Shown: positions 25,875 to 34,595, counted from the first letter of the stretch. The stretch is 64,000 nt of DNA from TMP-7 sp038212445 (GCA_038212445.1 JBBQUM010000002.1:310001-374000), one strand, 5' to 3'. The notes: generated by a model not told the origin, from the letters alone. Numbers and translations are program-made.

Positions 25875-27068
25875 CTACTTGCCGGCTTTAACCTCCACGC
25901 CATCCGACAACATCGCCACGTTATTCGTCGCGATCTGATCTCCCGGGCGGATTAGCTCCCCAGGAACTTCCATCCAGCCGTCCAACTCGCGCCCGGGCGA
26001 GAACTTCTTCTCCGCCGCCTTGCCATTCTTAATGACGAACGCCTTGGTCAAACCGGCAATCGAGAACACCGCTTTCCGCGGAATCATCACCACCTCGCCC
26101 GCACGGTCGGTGATCAGCCGGACTTGGACGAACATGCCGGGACGCAGTCTGCCGTCCGCATTCGTCAACCGCGCCTCGGCGGTCAAGGTCCGGTTCCGCG
26201 GGTCCAGCGACGGATTCAGTTCTCTCACCGTCGCCCGCAGTTCGCTCCCCGGAATGGCGTCCGTTGTGAAAACAACTTCAGTTCCAGGTCGCACAGTCGC
26301 AGCCGCTGATTCCGGCACTTCCAGCCGCAGGCGCAGCGGAGAAGTCTTTACCAGTGTGAGGATTGCGGTATTGTCCTTCACGTACTGCCCGACGGACACA
26401 TGCTTCTGCGAAATCGACCCATCGAAGGGCGCCCGTAGCGTGGTGTCGCCGAGGCGCTTTTCCGCCAGCTTCAACTCAGACCGTAGGCTCTCGACATTCA
26501 TCCAGATGGTCCGCATATCGTCGCCCATGGAGTCCACTCCAGCCTGCCGGGCGTGATACGCCTTCTCCAATTCGTTGAAGCGCTCCTGCGAGACATCGCC
26601 AGTCTTCACCAGCTTCGCCGCACTCTCATATTTGAACTTCGCGTCTTCGAGATTCGCCTGAGCTTGGCGGATCGAAGCTGTTGATGTAGGCGGGGTTGTC
26701 TCTCCCGGCTTCATCCCCAGACGCGCTAGCGCCTGGCTCAGCGCCGCGCGCGTGCGGTCCACCGCAATCTGATATTCAGTACGGTCCAGTTCCGCCACCA
26801 CCTCGCCTCTCCTCACCGCCCTGCCAAAGTCGGTTGGAATGGAAACGACGCGGCCGCTCACCTCGGGACTGATCGTCACGGTCTCGTCCGCTACCAGCGA
26901 TCCAGTCACCAGGATCGACTTTTCCAGTTTTCGCGACTCAGCCGTCGCTACAGAAATCTGAATCGGCTCCGGCCGCAATGAGGAAGCTTCGGCCGACTTT
27001 GCCGGAGCCTTGGAACACGCCGCTATTACGAGAGCGATGGGTACTACAAGCAATGGTTTATAGGTCAC
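25875..27068 (-). CDS. RND efflux periplasmic adaptor (membrane fusion lipoprotein)
   Basis: 397 residues starting at GTG, overlapping the TetR stop (GTGA), with AAGGA upstream. A lipoprotein signal ends at the lipobox VIAACSK, so it is anchored in the inner membrane. The chain shows the adaptor order: beta-barrel and lipoyl half-motif (DETVTISPEVSGRVVSIP, RRGEVVAELDRTEY), an alpha-helical hairpin at about 100-200, the second lipoyl half (TTLRAPFDGSISQKHVSVGQYV), then barrel and membrane-proximal domains. It would join the permease and the channel encoded next. The three-part pump is thus encoded by two genes. Confidence 0.93.
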   Translation of the reverse strand: MTYKPLLVVPIALVIAACSKAPAKSAEASSLRPEPIQISVATAESRKLEKSILVTGSLVADETVTISPEVSGRVVSIPTDFGRAVRRGEVVAELDRTEYQIAVDRTRAALSQALARLGMKPGETTPPTSTASIRQAQANLEDAKFKYESAAKLVKTGDVSQERFNELEKAYHARQAGVDSMGDDMRTIWMNVESLRSELKLAEKRLGDTTLRAPFDGSISQKHVSVGQYVKDNTAILTLVKTSPLRLRLEVPESAAATVRPGTEVVFTTDAIPGSELRATVRELNPSLDPRNRTLTAEARLTNADGRLRPGMFVQVRLITDRAGEVVMIPRKAVFSIAGLTKAFVIKNGKAAEKKFSPGRELDGWMEVPGELIRPGDQIATNNVAMLSDGVEVKAGK

Positions 27069-27667
27069 GCTTGAATTCCTTGCATGAAGATGTCAATTAG
27101 TTGGTCGACTGTCTTTTCCTGGTTCAATCCAGCATTAACGCCATTGCCCAGAACAGTCAGTTGAAGCGCAAATTGCCCAATCGCCCAGGCAAAACTCTGC
27201 GCCGCGCAGATCGGATCCACCTTACGAAAAATCCCTCGCTCCATCCGGTCGGCGAAGTAAGCCTTCATTTCATCGAAGAAGACCGCCACGTACTTGCGGT
27301 GCAGCAAATCGTGAAATTCGTGGCCTTCAAGAGCACTCAACAGCATCAGCCGTACAAAGGCCGGATTCTTCCGATGCCAGTCAATGATGCCGTTCGCCAG
27401 CGTGGTCAGAAACTCCCGGTCCCTGCCTTCGGGCGGCGCCACTAGCGGAATCGCGACCTCAGCAGTCGAGGCCAACCGCTCCAGAATTGCTCCGTATAGC
27501 TCGCCCTTATTGCTGAAGTGCTGGTAGAGAACAGGCTCACTAACTCCAACACGAGAAGCGAGTTCCTTGGTCGTAGATCCGTGGAACCCTCTCTCTGAAA
27601 ACACCTCGATCGCGGCGTTGATGATCGCCGCCCGGCGCTCTGAACTTGGTAGACGCACTGATCGCAT
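27065..27667 (-). CDS. TetR/AcrR-family repressor of the efflux operon
   Basis: 200 residues. The N-terminal helix-turn-helix reads RRAAIINAAIEVFSERGFHGSTTKELASRVGVSEPVLYQHFSNKGELY, the TetR signature. The C-terminal ligand-binding half (about 70-200) matches the AcrR type. It is the first gene of the operon, overlapping the adaptor gene by 4 bases. A palindrome just upstream of its start is the probable operator, so it should repress itself and the pump until bound by a substrate. Confidence 0.9.
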   Translation of the reverse strand: MRSVRLPSSERRAAIINAAIEVFSERGFHGSTTKELASRVGVSEPVLYQHFSNKGELYGAILERLASTAEVAIPLVAPPEGRDREFLTTLANGIIDWHRKNPAFVRLMLLSALEGHEFHDLLHRKYVAVFFDEMKAYFADRMERGIFRKVDPICAAQSFAWAIGQFALQLTVLGNGVNAGLNQEKTVDQLIDIFMQGIQA

Positions 27668-27672
27668 GTCGG

Positions 27673-27700
27673 TTAGTATTCACTAATACTAGTAAACACT
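27673..27700. promoter_or_regulatory. Probable TetR operator
   Basis: TTAGT (27673-27677) and ACTAA (27682-27686) are inverted around 4 bases, and AGTATT (27675-27680) with AATACT (27685-27690) form a second nested 6-bp palindrome, followed by a TAGTAAAC half-like repeat to 27700. The site starts 5 bases from the TetR start codon, in the gap shared with the divergent carotenoid operon, where an autoregulatory operator is expected. It might also affect the crtE-like gene. Confidence 0.6.
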
Positions 27701-27794
27701 AGGATAGCGGATGACCCCACCCAAGGCAAGACCACTGCTGTATTTTTGAAGTATTAATTACATCCAGCCCCAGCCTTTCTCCATCTGGATCGGC

Positions 27795-28556
27795 GTGGGT
27801 ATCAAGCCGGCACGGCCACTAGCGGACGTCGCTTTCGACCGCTCCTTTATAGATCACGAACTGGGGACGCTGATCGATGGATCCGATCAAACCCCCGTGC
27901 GCGACGCCATGCGTCACGCCGTTTTTGGCGGCGGTCAGCGATTGCGCCCTCTCCTGTCACTGCGAATCGCCCGCTGGCTAGGCACGCCGGTTCGAAAGGT
28001 GGCGACGGCGGCCGCTGCCGTCGAACTCATTCATTGCGCCTCGCTCATCATTGACGACCTGCCGTGCATGGACGACGAGACCACGCGTCGCGGAGTTCCC
28101 TGCACCCATGTGAAGTTCGGTGAAAGCACAGCCATCCTGGCGGCGTTCGCGCTCGTTTCGATTGCCGCTCGCGCCGCTGCAGCTAACAGCCGGTTCCAAA
28201 AGAAACTGCTCGGCGTGCTCGATTGCAACTCCCTGATCGGCGGTCAATCGCTCGACTTGACCGACTTGAAAACCGTACCGCTCTTCGAATTGGCCATCCA
28301 GGCCGGCGGCTGCGGCAATCCAGCCTTCCCCGAGCACGAACACACCCTCATGCGCTTCGCCCGTGAGTTTGGGCTCGCATTCCAACTTACCGACGACTGG
28401 CTGGACGGCGATCTCGCCGATCCCGCCCCCGCCCTCCAGCAAATTGAGTCCGCGCGCACTGTAGCCCGCGCTCTCGACAACCGCGCTACCGACCTCCTCG
28501 AATTGACGGACTATCTTCATGAGCGAATCTGGGAAACGAATCGTAGTCATCGGTAG
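27795..28556 (+). CDS. crtE: Short polyprenyl (geranylgeranyl/farnesyl) diphosphate synthase
   Basis: 253 residues starting at GTG. It has GGQRLRPLLSL, the first aspartate-rich motif DDLPCMDDE, RRG, GGQSLDL, a KT motif (LKTVPLF) and the second motif LTDDWLDGD, so catalysis is likely. It is about 30-50 residues shorter than usual: the helix between GGQ-LDL and KT is largely missing, and the GDALL segment reads AAFALVS. It makes the C20 (or C15) diphosphate that feeds phytoene synthesis. It is the first gene of the plus-strand carotenoid operon, overlapping crtI by 38 bases. Confidence 0.8.
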   Translation: MGIKPARPLADVAFDRSFIDHELGTLIDGSDQTPVRDAMRHAVFGGGQRLRPLLSLRIARWLGTPVRKVATAAAAVELIHCASLIIDDLPCMDDETTRRGVPCTHVKFGESTAILAAFALVSIAARAAAANSRFQKKLLGVLDCNSLIGGQSLDLTDLKTVPLFELAIQAGGCGNPAFPEHEHTLMRFAREFGLAFQLTDDWLDGDLADPAPALQQIESARTVARALDNRATDLLELTDYLHERIWETNRSHR

Positions 28557-30021
28557 CGGCTTCGGTGGACTCGCCACTGCCATTCGACTGCAAGCCCGCG
28601 GCTACCAGGTGACACTGGTGGAGGCGCGTGATCAGTTGGGTGGGCGCGCCTACGTCTACCGCCAGGACGGCTTCACTTTTGACGCCGGCCCCACCGTCAT
28701 CACGGCTCCGTTCCTGATCGACGAGATCTTCGCGTCAGCCGGTCGCCGAACTTCGGACTACGTTCGGATCGTCCCGGTGGATCCTTTCTACCGCATCGAA
28801 TTCCACGACGGCCGGTCGTTCGAGTACAACGGCGACGAGCGCGAAACCGAGCGCCGGGTTGCGGCCTTCGCTCCGCAAGACCTCGAGGGCTACCGCTCGA
28901 TGATCCGTGAGACCAAGGCAATCTTCCAGAAAGGCTTCGTCGAACTGTCCGACCGCCCCTTCCTGCGCTTCTCGGACATGCTGCGTATCGCGCCCGACCT
29001 GATACGCCTGCAGTCCTACAAGACCGTCTATGAATTCGTCGCGAAGTACGTGAAAGATCCCATGCTGCGGCGAGTCTTCAGCTTCCATCCGCTGCTGGTG
29101 GGAGGCAACCCGTTCCAGACTACGTCCATCTACGCGCTCATCCATCACCTCGAACGGCAATGGGGAGTGCACTACGCAATGGGCGGCACCGGCGCCGTGA
29201 TTGCCGGTATGGGGAGGCTCTTTGAGGAGATCGGCGGCACGATTCGTTTGTCGAGTCCGGTGCGCCAGATCGCCATCCGGAATGGAACCCAGCGCGCCGC
29301 AGCTTCGGGCGTTGAACTGTCCACAGGCGAACGTCTCGATGCCGACGGCGTTGTCAGCAACGCCGATATCGCCACCACCTACCGGACGATGATCGACTCC
29401 AAGCACCGCCACCGCAATTCCGACCGCCGCTTCGACCGTCTGCGCTACAGCATGTCGCTCTTCGTCATCTACTTCGGGACCCGCAAGCAGTATCCAGGCG
29501 TCCGCCATCACACCATCATCCTCAGCGATCGTTATCGCGAACTGCTCGCCGACATTTTTGAGCGCAAGATTCTGGCCAGCGACTTTTCGATGTACCTCCA
29601 CCGCCCTACGGCCACCGATCCCGCCATGGCGCCGGAAGGTTGCGACAGCTTCTACGTCTTGATTCCTGTACCCAATCAACTCAGCGGCATCGACTGGCGT
29701 GAGCGCGCCCGTCCGTTCCGCGATACCGTGATGCAGTTCCTCGAACAGCATTCGCTGCCGGACCTTGCCTCGAATCTTGCCACCGAACGCGTGTTCACTC
29801 CCCTCGACTTCGAGACGGAACTCCGTAGTTTTCAGGGCGCAGCCTTCTCCTTCGAACCCTTGTTCTCGCAATCCGCCTGGTTCCGGCCGCACAACGCCAG
29901 CGAGGACATTGACCAGCTCTACTTTGTCGGCGCAGGCACCCATCCTGGAGCCGGCATTCCCGGGGTCCTCTCGTCCGCGAAGATCGCAGAGAAACTTGTA
30001 TGCGAACGGCTGCCCAATTGA
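28519..30021 (+). CDS. crtI: Phytoene desaturase
   Basis: 500 residues, the usual length. The FAD motif VVIGSGFGGLATAIRLQARG opens the protein (about 9-28), followed by LVEARDQLGGRAYVYRQDGFTFDAGPTVI, a signature of CrtI-type desaturases. The C-terminal signature is LYFVGAGTHPGAGIPGVLSSAKI. It desaturates phytoene to neurosporene or lycopene using FAD at the membrane. Overlaps with crtE (38 bases) and crtB (22 bases) point to a single operon. Confidence 0.95.
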   Translation: MSESGKRIVVIGSGFGGLATAIRLQARGYQVTLVEARDQLGGRAYVYRQDGFTFDAGPTVITAPFLIDEIFASAGRRTSDYVRIVPVDPFYRIEFHDGRSFEYNGDERETERRVAAFAPQDLEGYRSMIRETKAIFQKGFVELSDRPFLRFSDMLRIAPDLIRLQSYKTVYEFVAKYVKDPMLRRVFSFHPLLVGGNPFQTTSIYALIHHLERQWGVHYAMGGTGAVIAGMGRLFEEIGGTIRLSSPVRQIAIRNGTQRAAASGVELSTGERLDADGVVSNADIATTYRTMIDSKHRHRNSDRRFDRLRYSMSLFVIYFGTRKQYPGVRHHTIILSDRYRELLADIFERKILASDFSMYLHRPTATDPAMAPEGCDSFYVLIPVPNQLSGIDWRERARPFRDTVMQFLEQHSLPDLASNLATERVFTPLDFETELRSFQGAAFSFEPLFSQSAWFRPHNASEDIDQLYFVGAGTHPGAGIPGVLSSAKIAEKLVCERLPN

Positions 30022-30899
30022 ACGATCTCTACCAGCAGGCTGCCGGGGTCACCGCTGCCGGCTCGCGCAGCTTCTACTTCGCCACGCGTTTTTTCCCGGA
30101 TGACCTGGCTCGGGCCGCGCATGCCGTCTACTGGTTCTGCCGCCACACCGACGACCTCGTGGATGAATGCGCCAGCATCGAGCAGGGACGCCGGGATCTG
30201 GAGGAATGGTCCGATGCGGTGTGCCGCGCGCTCATCACCAACGAGGCGAGCCACCCTGTCATCCGCGTCTTCATCGACACCGTCTCGCGATTCTCCATCC
30301 CTCATGACTATCCTCTCGAGCTGATCGAGGGCATGCGCATGGATCTGGCAGGCACCCGCTATCGAACCTTCGGCGAACTTCGTCAGTTCTGCTATCGCGT
30401 GGCCTCGGTTGTGGGACTAATGATGTCGCACGTCATCGGTTTTCAGGCACCTGCGCTCGACTATGCCATCGACCTCGGCATCGCCATGCAGCTCACTAAT
30501 ATCCTGCGCGATGTTGGCGATGACCTCCGCCGCGGCCGTATCTACCTACCGTCCGAGGACCTCGACCGCTTCGGCTATACCGAACGCGACCTCCGCTCGC
30601 ATCTACACAACGACGCCTTCCGGCGCCTCATCCAATCTCAGGTGCACCGTGCCCGCGAATACTACCGGCGCGCCGACCCCGGCATCGCGCTGCTCGACGC
30701 CCGCGGCCGCTTCGCGGTGAAGATCGCGGCCGACGTCTATCGCGATATCCTTTCGGGCATCGAGAGCTCCGATTACCAGGTCTTCGATCGCCGTACCGTC
30801 GTCTCCCCTGCCCGCAAATACTGGATCACCACCCGTGCTCTGGCAGCCCCCGCCGCTCGTCATTACGCATCCCGCTTGTGGAGTTGGCGGCAGGCATGA
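30000..30899 (+). CDS. crtB: Phytoene synthase
   Basis: 299 residues of the squalene/phytoene synthase family. It condenses two geranylgeranyl diphosphates head to head to phytoene. The substrate-binding aspartate motifs are HTDDLVDE near residue 50 and NILRDVGDDLRRGRIYLP near 170, and an early SRSFYFATRFFP matches the family. It starts inside the end of crtI and stops at an ATGA overlap with the next gene. Confidence 0.94.
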   Translation: MRTAAQLNDLYQQAAGVTAAGSRSFYFATRFFPDDLARAAHAVYWFCRHTDDLVDECASIEQGRRDLEEWSDAVCRALITNEASHPVIRVFIDTVSRFSIPHDYPLELIEGMRMDLAGTRYRTFGELRQFCYRVASVVGLMMSHVIGFQAPALDYAIDLGIAMQLTNILRDVGDDLRRGRIYLPSEDLDRFGYTERDLRSHLHNDAFRRLIQSQVHRAREYYRRADPGIALLDARGRFAVKIAADVYRDILSGIESSDYQVFDRRTVVSPARKYWITTRALAAPAARHYASRLWSWRQA

Positions 30900-32299
30900 G
30901 ACAGCGCATCGAGCGCTCATCGATGGCCACGCTCGCGGGCCTCGTCCCTCACTACCTGTTTTTCTACCTCGGCTGGTCGCCGCTGTTTACCGGGACCATC
31001 GCCGAATGGATCATGGCGCGCACCCCTTCGCGCTATGCGTTGTGGATCCTTGAACACCTGGGTGCGTGGGCCAAACCCTTCTCTATGACAGGTGCCCTCG
31101 CACTGCTCGGTCTGGCGATGCTCTTGGTTGCGCTCACGCCGCGCAAACTCCGGCCTCTCGCCGCTGTCGCCGCAGCGCTGCTGTACGGGTGGGCCTTCGA
31201 CTACACCTCCATCCCCGGACAACTCTCGTTTTGGCTCCCCGGTGTAGCGCTGCTCCTCTGGCCAAACGCACCGTCCACTCAGGCAGTACCGTCGAAGGGC
31301 ATACAACGCCGCGAGGCCCTGGCCATGCTCTCGGGCACCCTGCTCGTCGCCGCCGAGGGGTATGCGCGAGAATCGACGCTCGCCGGCAAAAGCTCCGCCA
31401 GCCGGGAACTCGCGCCGTTCCGGCCGCCCGCTGAGTCCTTCGGGAAAGGGCTCGTCCGAAATGCCGTCACTCCGGTCGACACCTTCTACGCCATGAGCAA
31501 GAACACCGTCGACCCCGCGCTCTCTGCCGCCGGCTGGCGACTCCGGGTGACGCTCGACGGCAAGACCATCCGATCCCTCTCCCACGCTGAACTACTGAGG
31601 ATGCCGCTCTCCTCCGAGTACGTCACGCTGCGCTGCATCAGCAATACGCTGCAATCCGACCTCATGGGCACCGCTCTGTGGACAGGCGTACGCCTTTCGC
31701 AAATCCTCGACGCCCGCGATCTCCCGGGGGGCGTTACTGAAATCGCGGTGATCGGCGTCGACGGTCACGGCGACAGCTTCTCGGTGCCGTACCTGCTTTC
31801 AGACGGCGTTATGCTTGCGCTCGGCATGAACGGCACTACGCTCAACCGCACCCATGGCTTCCCTGCCCGCCTCATCGTGCCCCGGTATTACGGGTTTAAG
31901 AACGTGAAGTGGATCGGTGAAATTGCCCTCCAGCGTACGCCCTACACGGGCACTTGGCCAAAGTTGGGCTATACCCGCGAACCCGTGGTCCACACCGCTT
32001 CCCACATCGACAAGATCGTGCGCGAGCGCGACCGCTGGCTGGTGGGCGGTGTCGCATTCGCAGGCGACCGCGGCATTCGTGCCGTCGATGTCCGCGCCGG
32101 CGGCCAATGGATCGGCGGACAACTCGAAGCCCCACTCGCGCGCTTTACCTGGACCCGTTGGACCGCCTCGCTTCCAGCCTCGAGCGCCACCCACATCGAG
32201 GCTCGCGCACAAGACGGCATGGGCCAGTGGCAAGCTACTGCCGAGAGCGCGCTCTTCCCCGATGGCGTCCAAGGTCCTACGCTCAGGAGGATCTCTTGA
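30896..32299 (+). CDS. Membrane-anchored sulfite-oxidase-like molybdopterin oxidoreductase
   Basis: 467 residues from the ATG at 30896 (ATGA overlap with crtB). About the first 130 residues carry four predicted membrane helices (LVPHYLFFYLGW, FSMTGALALLGLAML and others). The rest is a sulfite-oxidase-family molybdopterin domain with the molybdenum-ligand cysteine in VTLRCISNTLQSDLMGTALWTGVRL, then GFPARLIVPRYYGFKNVKWI, and a C-terminal Mo-co dimerisation-like beta domain. Natural reactions of this family include sulfite or sulfoxide oxidation and reduction. Its place inside a carotenoid operon, between crtB and a glycosyltransferase, is unexplained; it could introduce a hydroxyl used for glycosylation, but that is inference. 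Confidence 0.82.
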   Translation: MRQRIERSSMATLAGLVPHYLFFYLGWSPLFTGTIAEWIMARTPSRYALWILEHLGAWAKPFSMTGALALLGLAMLLVALTPRKLRPLAAVAAALLYGWAFDYTSIPGQLSFWLPGVALLLWPNAPSTQAVPSKGIQRREALAMLSGTLLVAAEGYARESTLAGKSSASRELAPFRPPAESFGKGLVRNAVTPVDTFYAMSKNTVDPALSAAGWRLRVTLDGKTIRSLSHAELLRMPLSSEYVTLRCISNTLQSDLMGTALWTGVRLSQILDARDLPGGVTEIAVIGVDGHGDSFSVPYLLSDGVMLALGMNGTTLNRTHGFPARLIVPRYYGFKNVKWIGEIALQRTPYTGTWPKLGYTREPVVHTASHIDKIVRERDRWLVGGVAFAGDRGIRAVDVRAGGQWIGGQLEAPLARFTWTRWTASLPASSATHIEARAQDGMGQWQATAESALFPDGVQGPTLRRIS

Positions 32300-33339
32300 T
32301 CCCAGGATTCGTCCTAGCCGCGCTGGCAGCCTCCACGGCGTTCTTCCTCGCCAAGTCGATCCGCAACTACCGCGCACTGCCGGCACTGGAGCCGTTGCCC
32401 GGCGGCTCGGGCGACGTTACGGTAATCATTCCGGCGCGCAACGAGGCACATCAGATCGAGCGCTGCATCCGAAGCTTCACCTGCCCGGTAATCGTAGTCG
32501 ACGACGGGAGCACCGATGGAACGGCGGAGATTGCCGCTCGTGCCGGCGCCCGCGTGATTCCCGCGCCGCCCCTCCAGTCCGGCGAACTCGGCAAGCCCAA
32601 CGCTTGCGCCGCGGGAGCGCGCCAGGCGATCACTCGCTGGATCCTTTTCGTCGACGCCGACACTTGGTACTCACCCGAATTCGCGCAGCACGCCGTCGCC
32701 TACGCCGAACGGGAACACCTGCAACTGCTGTCCGCCTTCCTGCGGCAGGACCGCCAAAGTTGGGCCGAGCGCGCCATCCTGCCCTACGCCTTCGCCCTCT
32801 ACTTCTGCGGCGTCAGCGCGAAAAACGTCAACTCGCCGGACTCTCCGGAGGCGCTCGCCAACGGGCAGTGCCTTCTCGCGGAGGCGGCCGCCTACCGGGA
32901 AATCGGCGGTCATGATGCTGTGAAATGCAGCGTCATCGAGGACGTCGCCCTCGCGCGTCTCGCCAAGCAACGCGGTCTTCGCACTCGCGTTATCCGCGCT
33001 GAACAGTACGGGAGCGTCCGGATGTACGATAGCCTACAGTCGATCTGGCGAGGACTAGAGAAGAACTCGTTCCGCTTCCTGCAAGTGAATCCCTGGACCG
33101 GATTGCAAGTGATCGCAGCGTCCATCGTAATCACCTCCTGGCTGCCGGCGCTGCTGCTGGGAGTGTGGTCAGTGCCGTTCCTCTTACTGATCGGCCTTGG
33201 CTTGCTTCCCTGGTACGGACGCTTGCGTGAATTGGGCTTCGCTCCCTTCGGCATATACCTGTTCCAACTCATCGCGCTGACGGGTATGGTCAAGACTTTG
33301 GCTGGCGTTAAAAGTCTTTGGAAAGCGCGCTATGTCTGA
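32296..33339 (+). CDS. Carotenoid-type family 2 glycosyltransferase (CruC/CrtQ-like)
   Basis: 347 residues starting at TTG 32296, set by AGGAGG at 32285-32290 and a TTGA overlap with the preceding stop. Residues about 38-150 form a GT-A fold (VTVIIPARNEAHQIERCI, VVDDGSTDGT, ILFVDADTWYSP), and the C-terminus has two or three membrane helices (VIAASIVITSWLPALLLG). The layout matches GT2 enzymes that glucosylate carotenoids (CrtQ in staphyloxanthin, CruC in green sulfur bacteria). It probably attaches a sugar to the carotenoid at the inner membrane. Confidence 0.83.
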   Translation: MIPGFVLAALAASTAFFLAKSIRNYRALPALEPLPGGSGDVTVIIPARNEAHQIERCIRSFTCPVIVVDDGSTDGTAEIAARAGARVIPAPPLQSGELGKPNACAAGARQAITRWILFVDADTWYSPEFAQHAVAYAEREHLQLLSAFLRQDRQSWAERAILPYAFALYFCGVSAKNVNSPDSPEALANGQCLLAEAAAYREIGGHDAVKCSVIEDVALARLAKQRGLRTRVIRAEQYGSVRMYDSLQSIWRGLEKNSFRFLQVNPWTGLQVIAASIVITSWLPALLLGVWSVPFLLLIGLGLLPWYGRLRELGFAPFGIYLFQLIALTGMVKTLAGVKSLWKARYV

Positions 33340-34036
33340 GCTGATCCAATACCCGGTGCCGTGGCGGGAGGTCGCCGGCCTGTGGAGACATATAAAGGAT
33401 GGGACGCAGACGTCGGTGGACGCCTTCACCGCCGGCGTCGCGCGGCAAATTCAGCCCGTCCCCATCGTCGAAGGCACTCTGCCTGCCGATCCGCGCTTCA
33501 TCCTTGCCGCCAACCATTACCAGCGGAAAGGCTTGTGGATCCTCCACACCGCCACCGTCCTCACCCGCGCCATTCGCGACCACTACGGTCCGGAAGATCC
33601 GCCGGTCCGCTGGATGGTGACGGCAAATTGGCCTCCCCTGGCATTGGGTCCGTTTCGTTTTCCTTCCCCCGGGGACTGGCTGCTCCCTAAAGTGGCTCAC
33701 GCCCTGCACTGCTATCCCGTTTCATTTGTTGGGACTAACCCAGCTTTCACAGCTCGCTCCATTCGTCGCCTGCTCCGGGATTCCAAAGTCATCAGCCGGC
33801 CCATCGGCATCTTTCCGGAGGGTGCAAATGGTGTCGCTGGAGCCTCAGTAGGGACACCGTTGCCGGGGGTTGGCCGACTCATGGCGCAACTCAGAATGCC
33901 GGTGGTCCCGGTCGGAGTCGGCGAGCAGGGACGGTTCCTCGTGCGCGTCGGAGAAGTGATTGGCACTGAGGAACTTAAGCATTCCTCCGATCCCGGTCAG
34001 CTGGTGATGGACCGGATCGCGGCCCTGTTACCCTGA
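33332..34036 (+). CDS. PlsC-like acyltransferase (CruD/CrtO-like)
   Basis: 234 residues, starting 8 bases before the glycosyltransferase ends. ILAANHYQRKGLW occupies the position of the acyltransferase HX4D motif, and GIFPEGANG matches the FPEG motif downstream. The first motif reads HYQRKG, so the aspartate is replaced by glycine. By context it would acylate the carotenoid sugar, giving a glycolipid-like pigment. If the missing aspartate disables it, the product would remain an unacylated glycoside. Confidence 0.76.
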   Translation: MSELIQYPVPWREVAGLWRHIKDGTQTSVDAFTAGVARQIQPVPIVEGTLPADPRFILAANHYQRKGLWILHTATVLTRAIRDHYGPEDPPVRWMVTANWPPLALGPFRFPSPGDWLLPKVAHALHCYPVSFVGTNPAFTARSIRRLLRDSKVISRPIGIFPEGANGVAGASVGTPLPGVGRLMAQLRMPVVPVGVGEQGRFLVRVGEVIGTEELKHSSDPGQLVMDRIAALLP

Positions 34037-34078
34037 AACCTTCTAGTACCTCGAAGGTCTATGACCCAGAGGTAACGA

Positions 34079-34537
34079 ATGGCTGAACAAACTCTAGAAC
34101 AACTAAAACAGAAATACGATTCCGTCCTGAGTCTGATCCAGCAAAGCGGCGTCCGGCTTGCCCACGTCCATATACAGGGAGGCAAACTGTTTGTACAGGG
34201 TGAAGCGCCCTCTGACGATGTGAAGAACAAGATATGGGACGCCATCAAGCGGGTCGACCCGAAATATCCGGATCTGACACTGGACCTGACCGTCAATTCT
34301 TCCGCCGGCATCCCGGCGAAACCGGACGCCAACAGCGGAGCGTCGGGCGCGGCAGGTTCGGCCGCGGGCGGAATGCTCCAGAACTACATCGTTCAACCCG
34401 GCGACTCGCTGTCCACCATCAGCCAGAATATCTATGGCTCTCCCGGTCAGTACATGAAGATCTTTGAGGCGAATCGCGACCAGTTGAGCGACCCCAATAA
34501 GATCAAGACCGGACAAGTCCTGAAAATTCCTAAGTAA
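34079..34537 (+). CDS. BON-like/LysM peptidoglycan-binding protein
   Basis: 152 residues with AGAGG upstream. The first about 75 residues resemble a BON-type domain (VRLAHVHIQGGKLFVQGEAPSDDVKNKIWDAIKRV), followed by an Ala/Gly/Ser-rich linker and a LysM domain at about 102-152 (YIVQPGDSLSTISQNIYGSPGQYMKIFEANR, ending GQVLKIPK). LysM binds N-acetylglucosamine in peptidoglycan. The order matches the YgaU-type BON-LysM proteins, which have no signal peptide. It lies 42 bases after the acyltransferase gene. Confidence 0.88.
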   Translation: MAEQTLEQLKQKYDSVLSLIQQSGVRLAHVHIQGGKLFVQGEAPSDDVKNKIWDAIKRVDPKYPDLTLDLTVNSSAGIPAKPDANSGASGAAGSAAGGMLQNYIVQPGDSLSTISQNIYGSPGQYMKIFEANRDQLSDPNKIKTGQVLKIPK

Positions 34538-34595
34538 TATCGCTTCAGTCTTTCTCCCGCGTGAAGGCCGGCTGGCGATCTGCCGATACAAGCTT

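Noticed and set aside
28735..29943. 402-codon frame antisense to crtI
   Set aside because: crtI has a full set of motifs; this frame has none and is a GC shadow.
31917..32915. Arg/Pro-rich frame across the molybdoenzyme and glycosyltransferase junction
   Set aside because: It runs out of phase with two genes that carry their own motifs, and its composition is unlike a protein.
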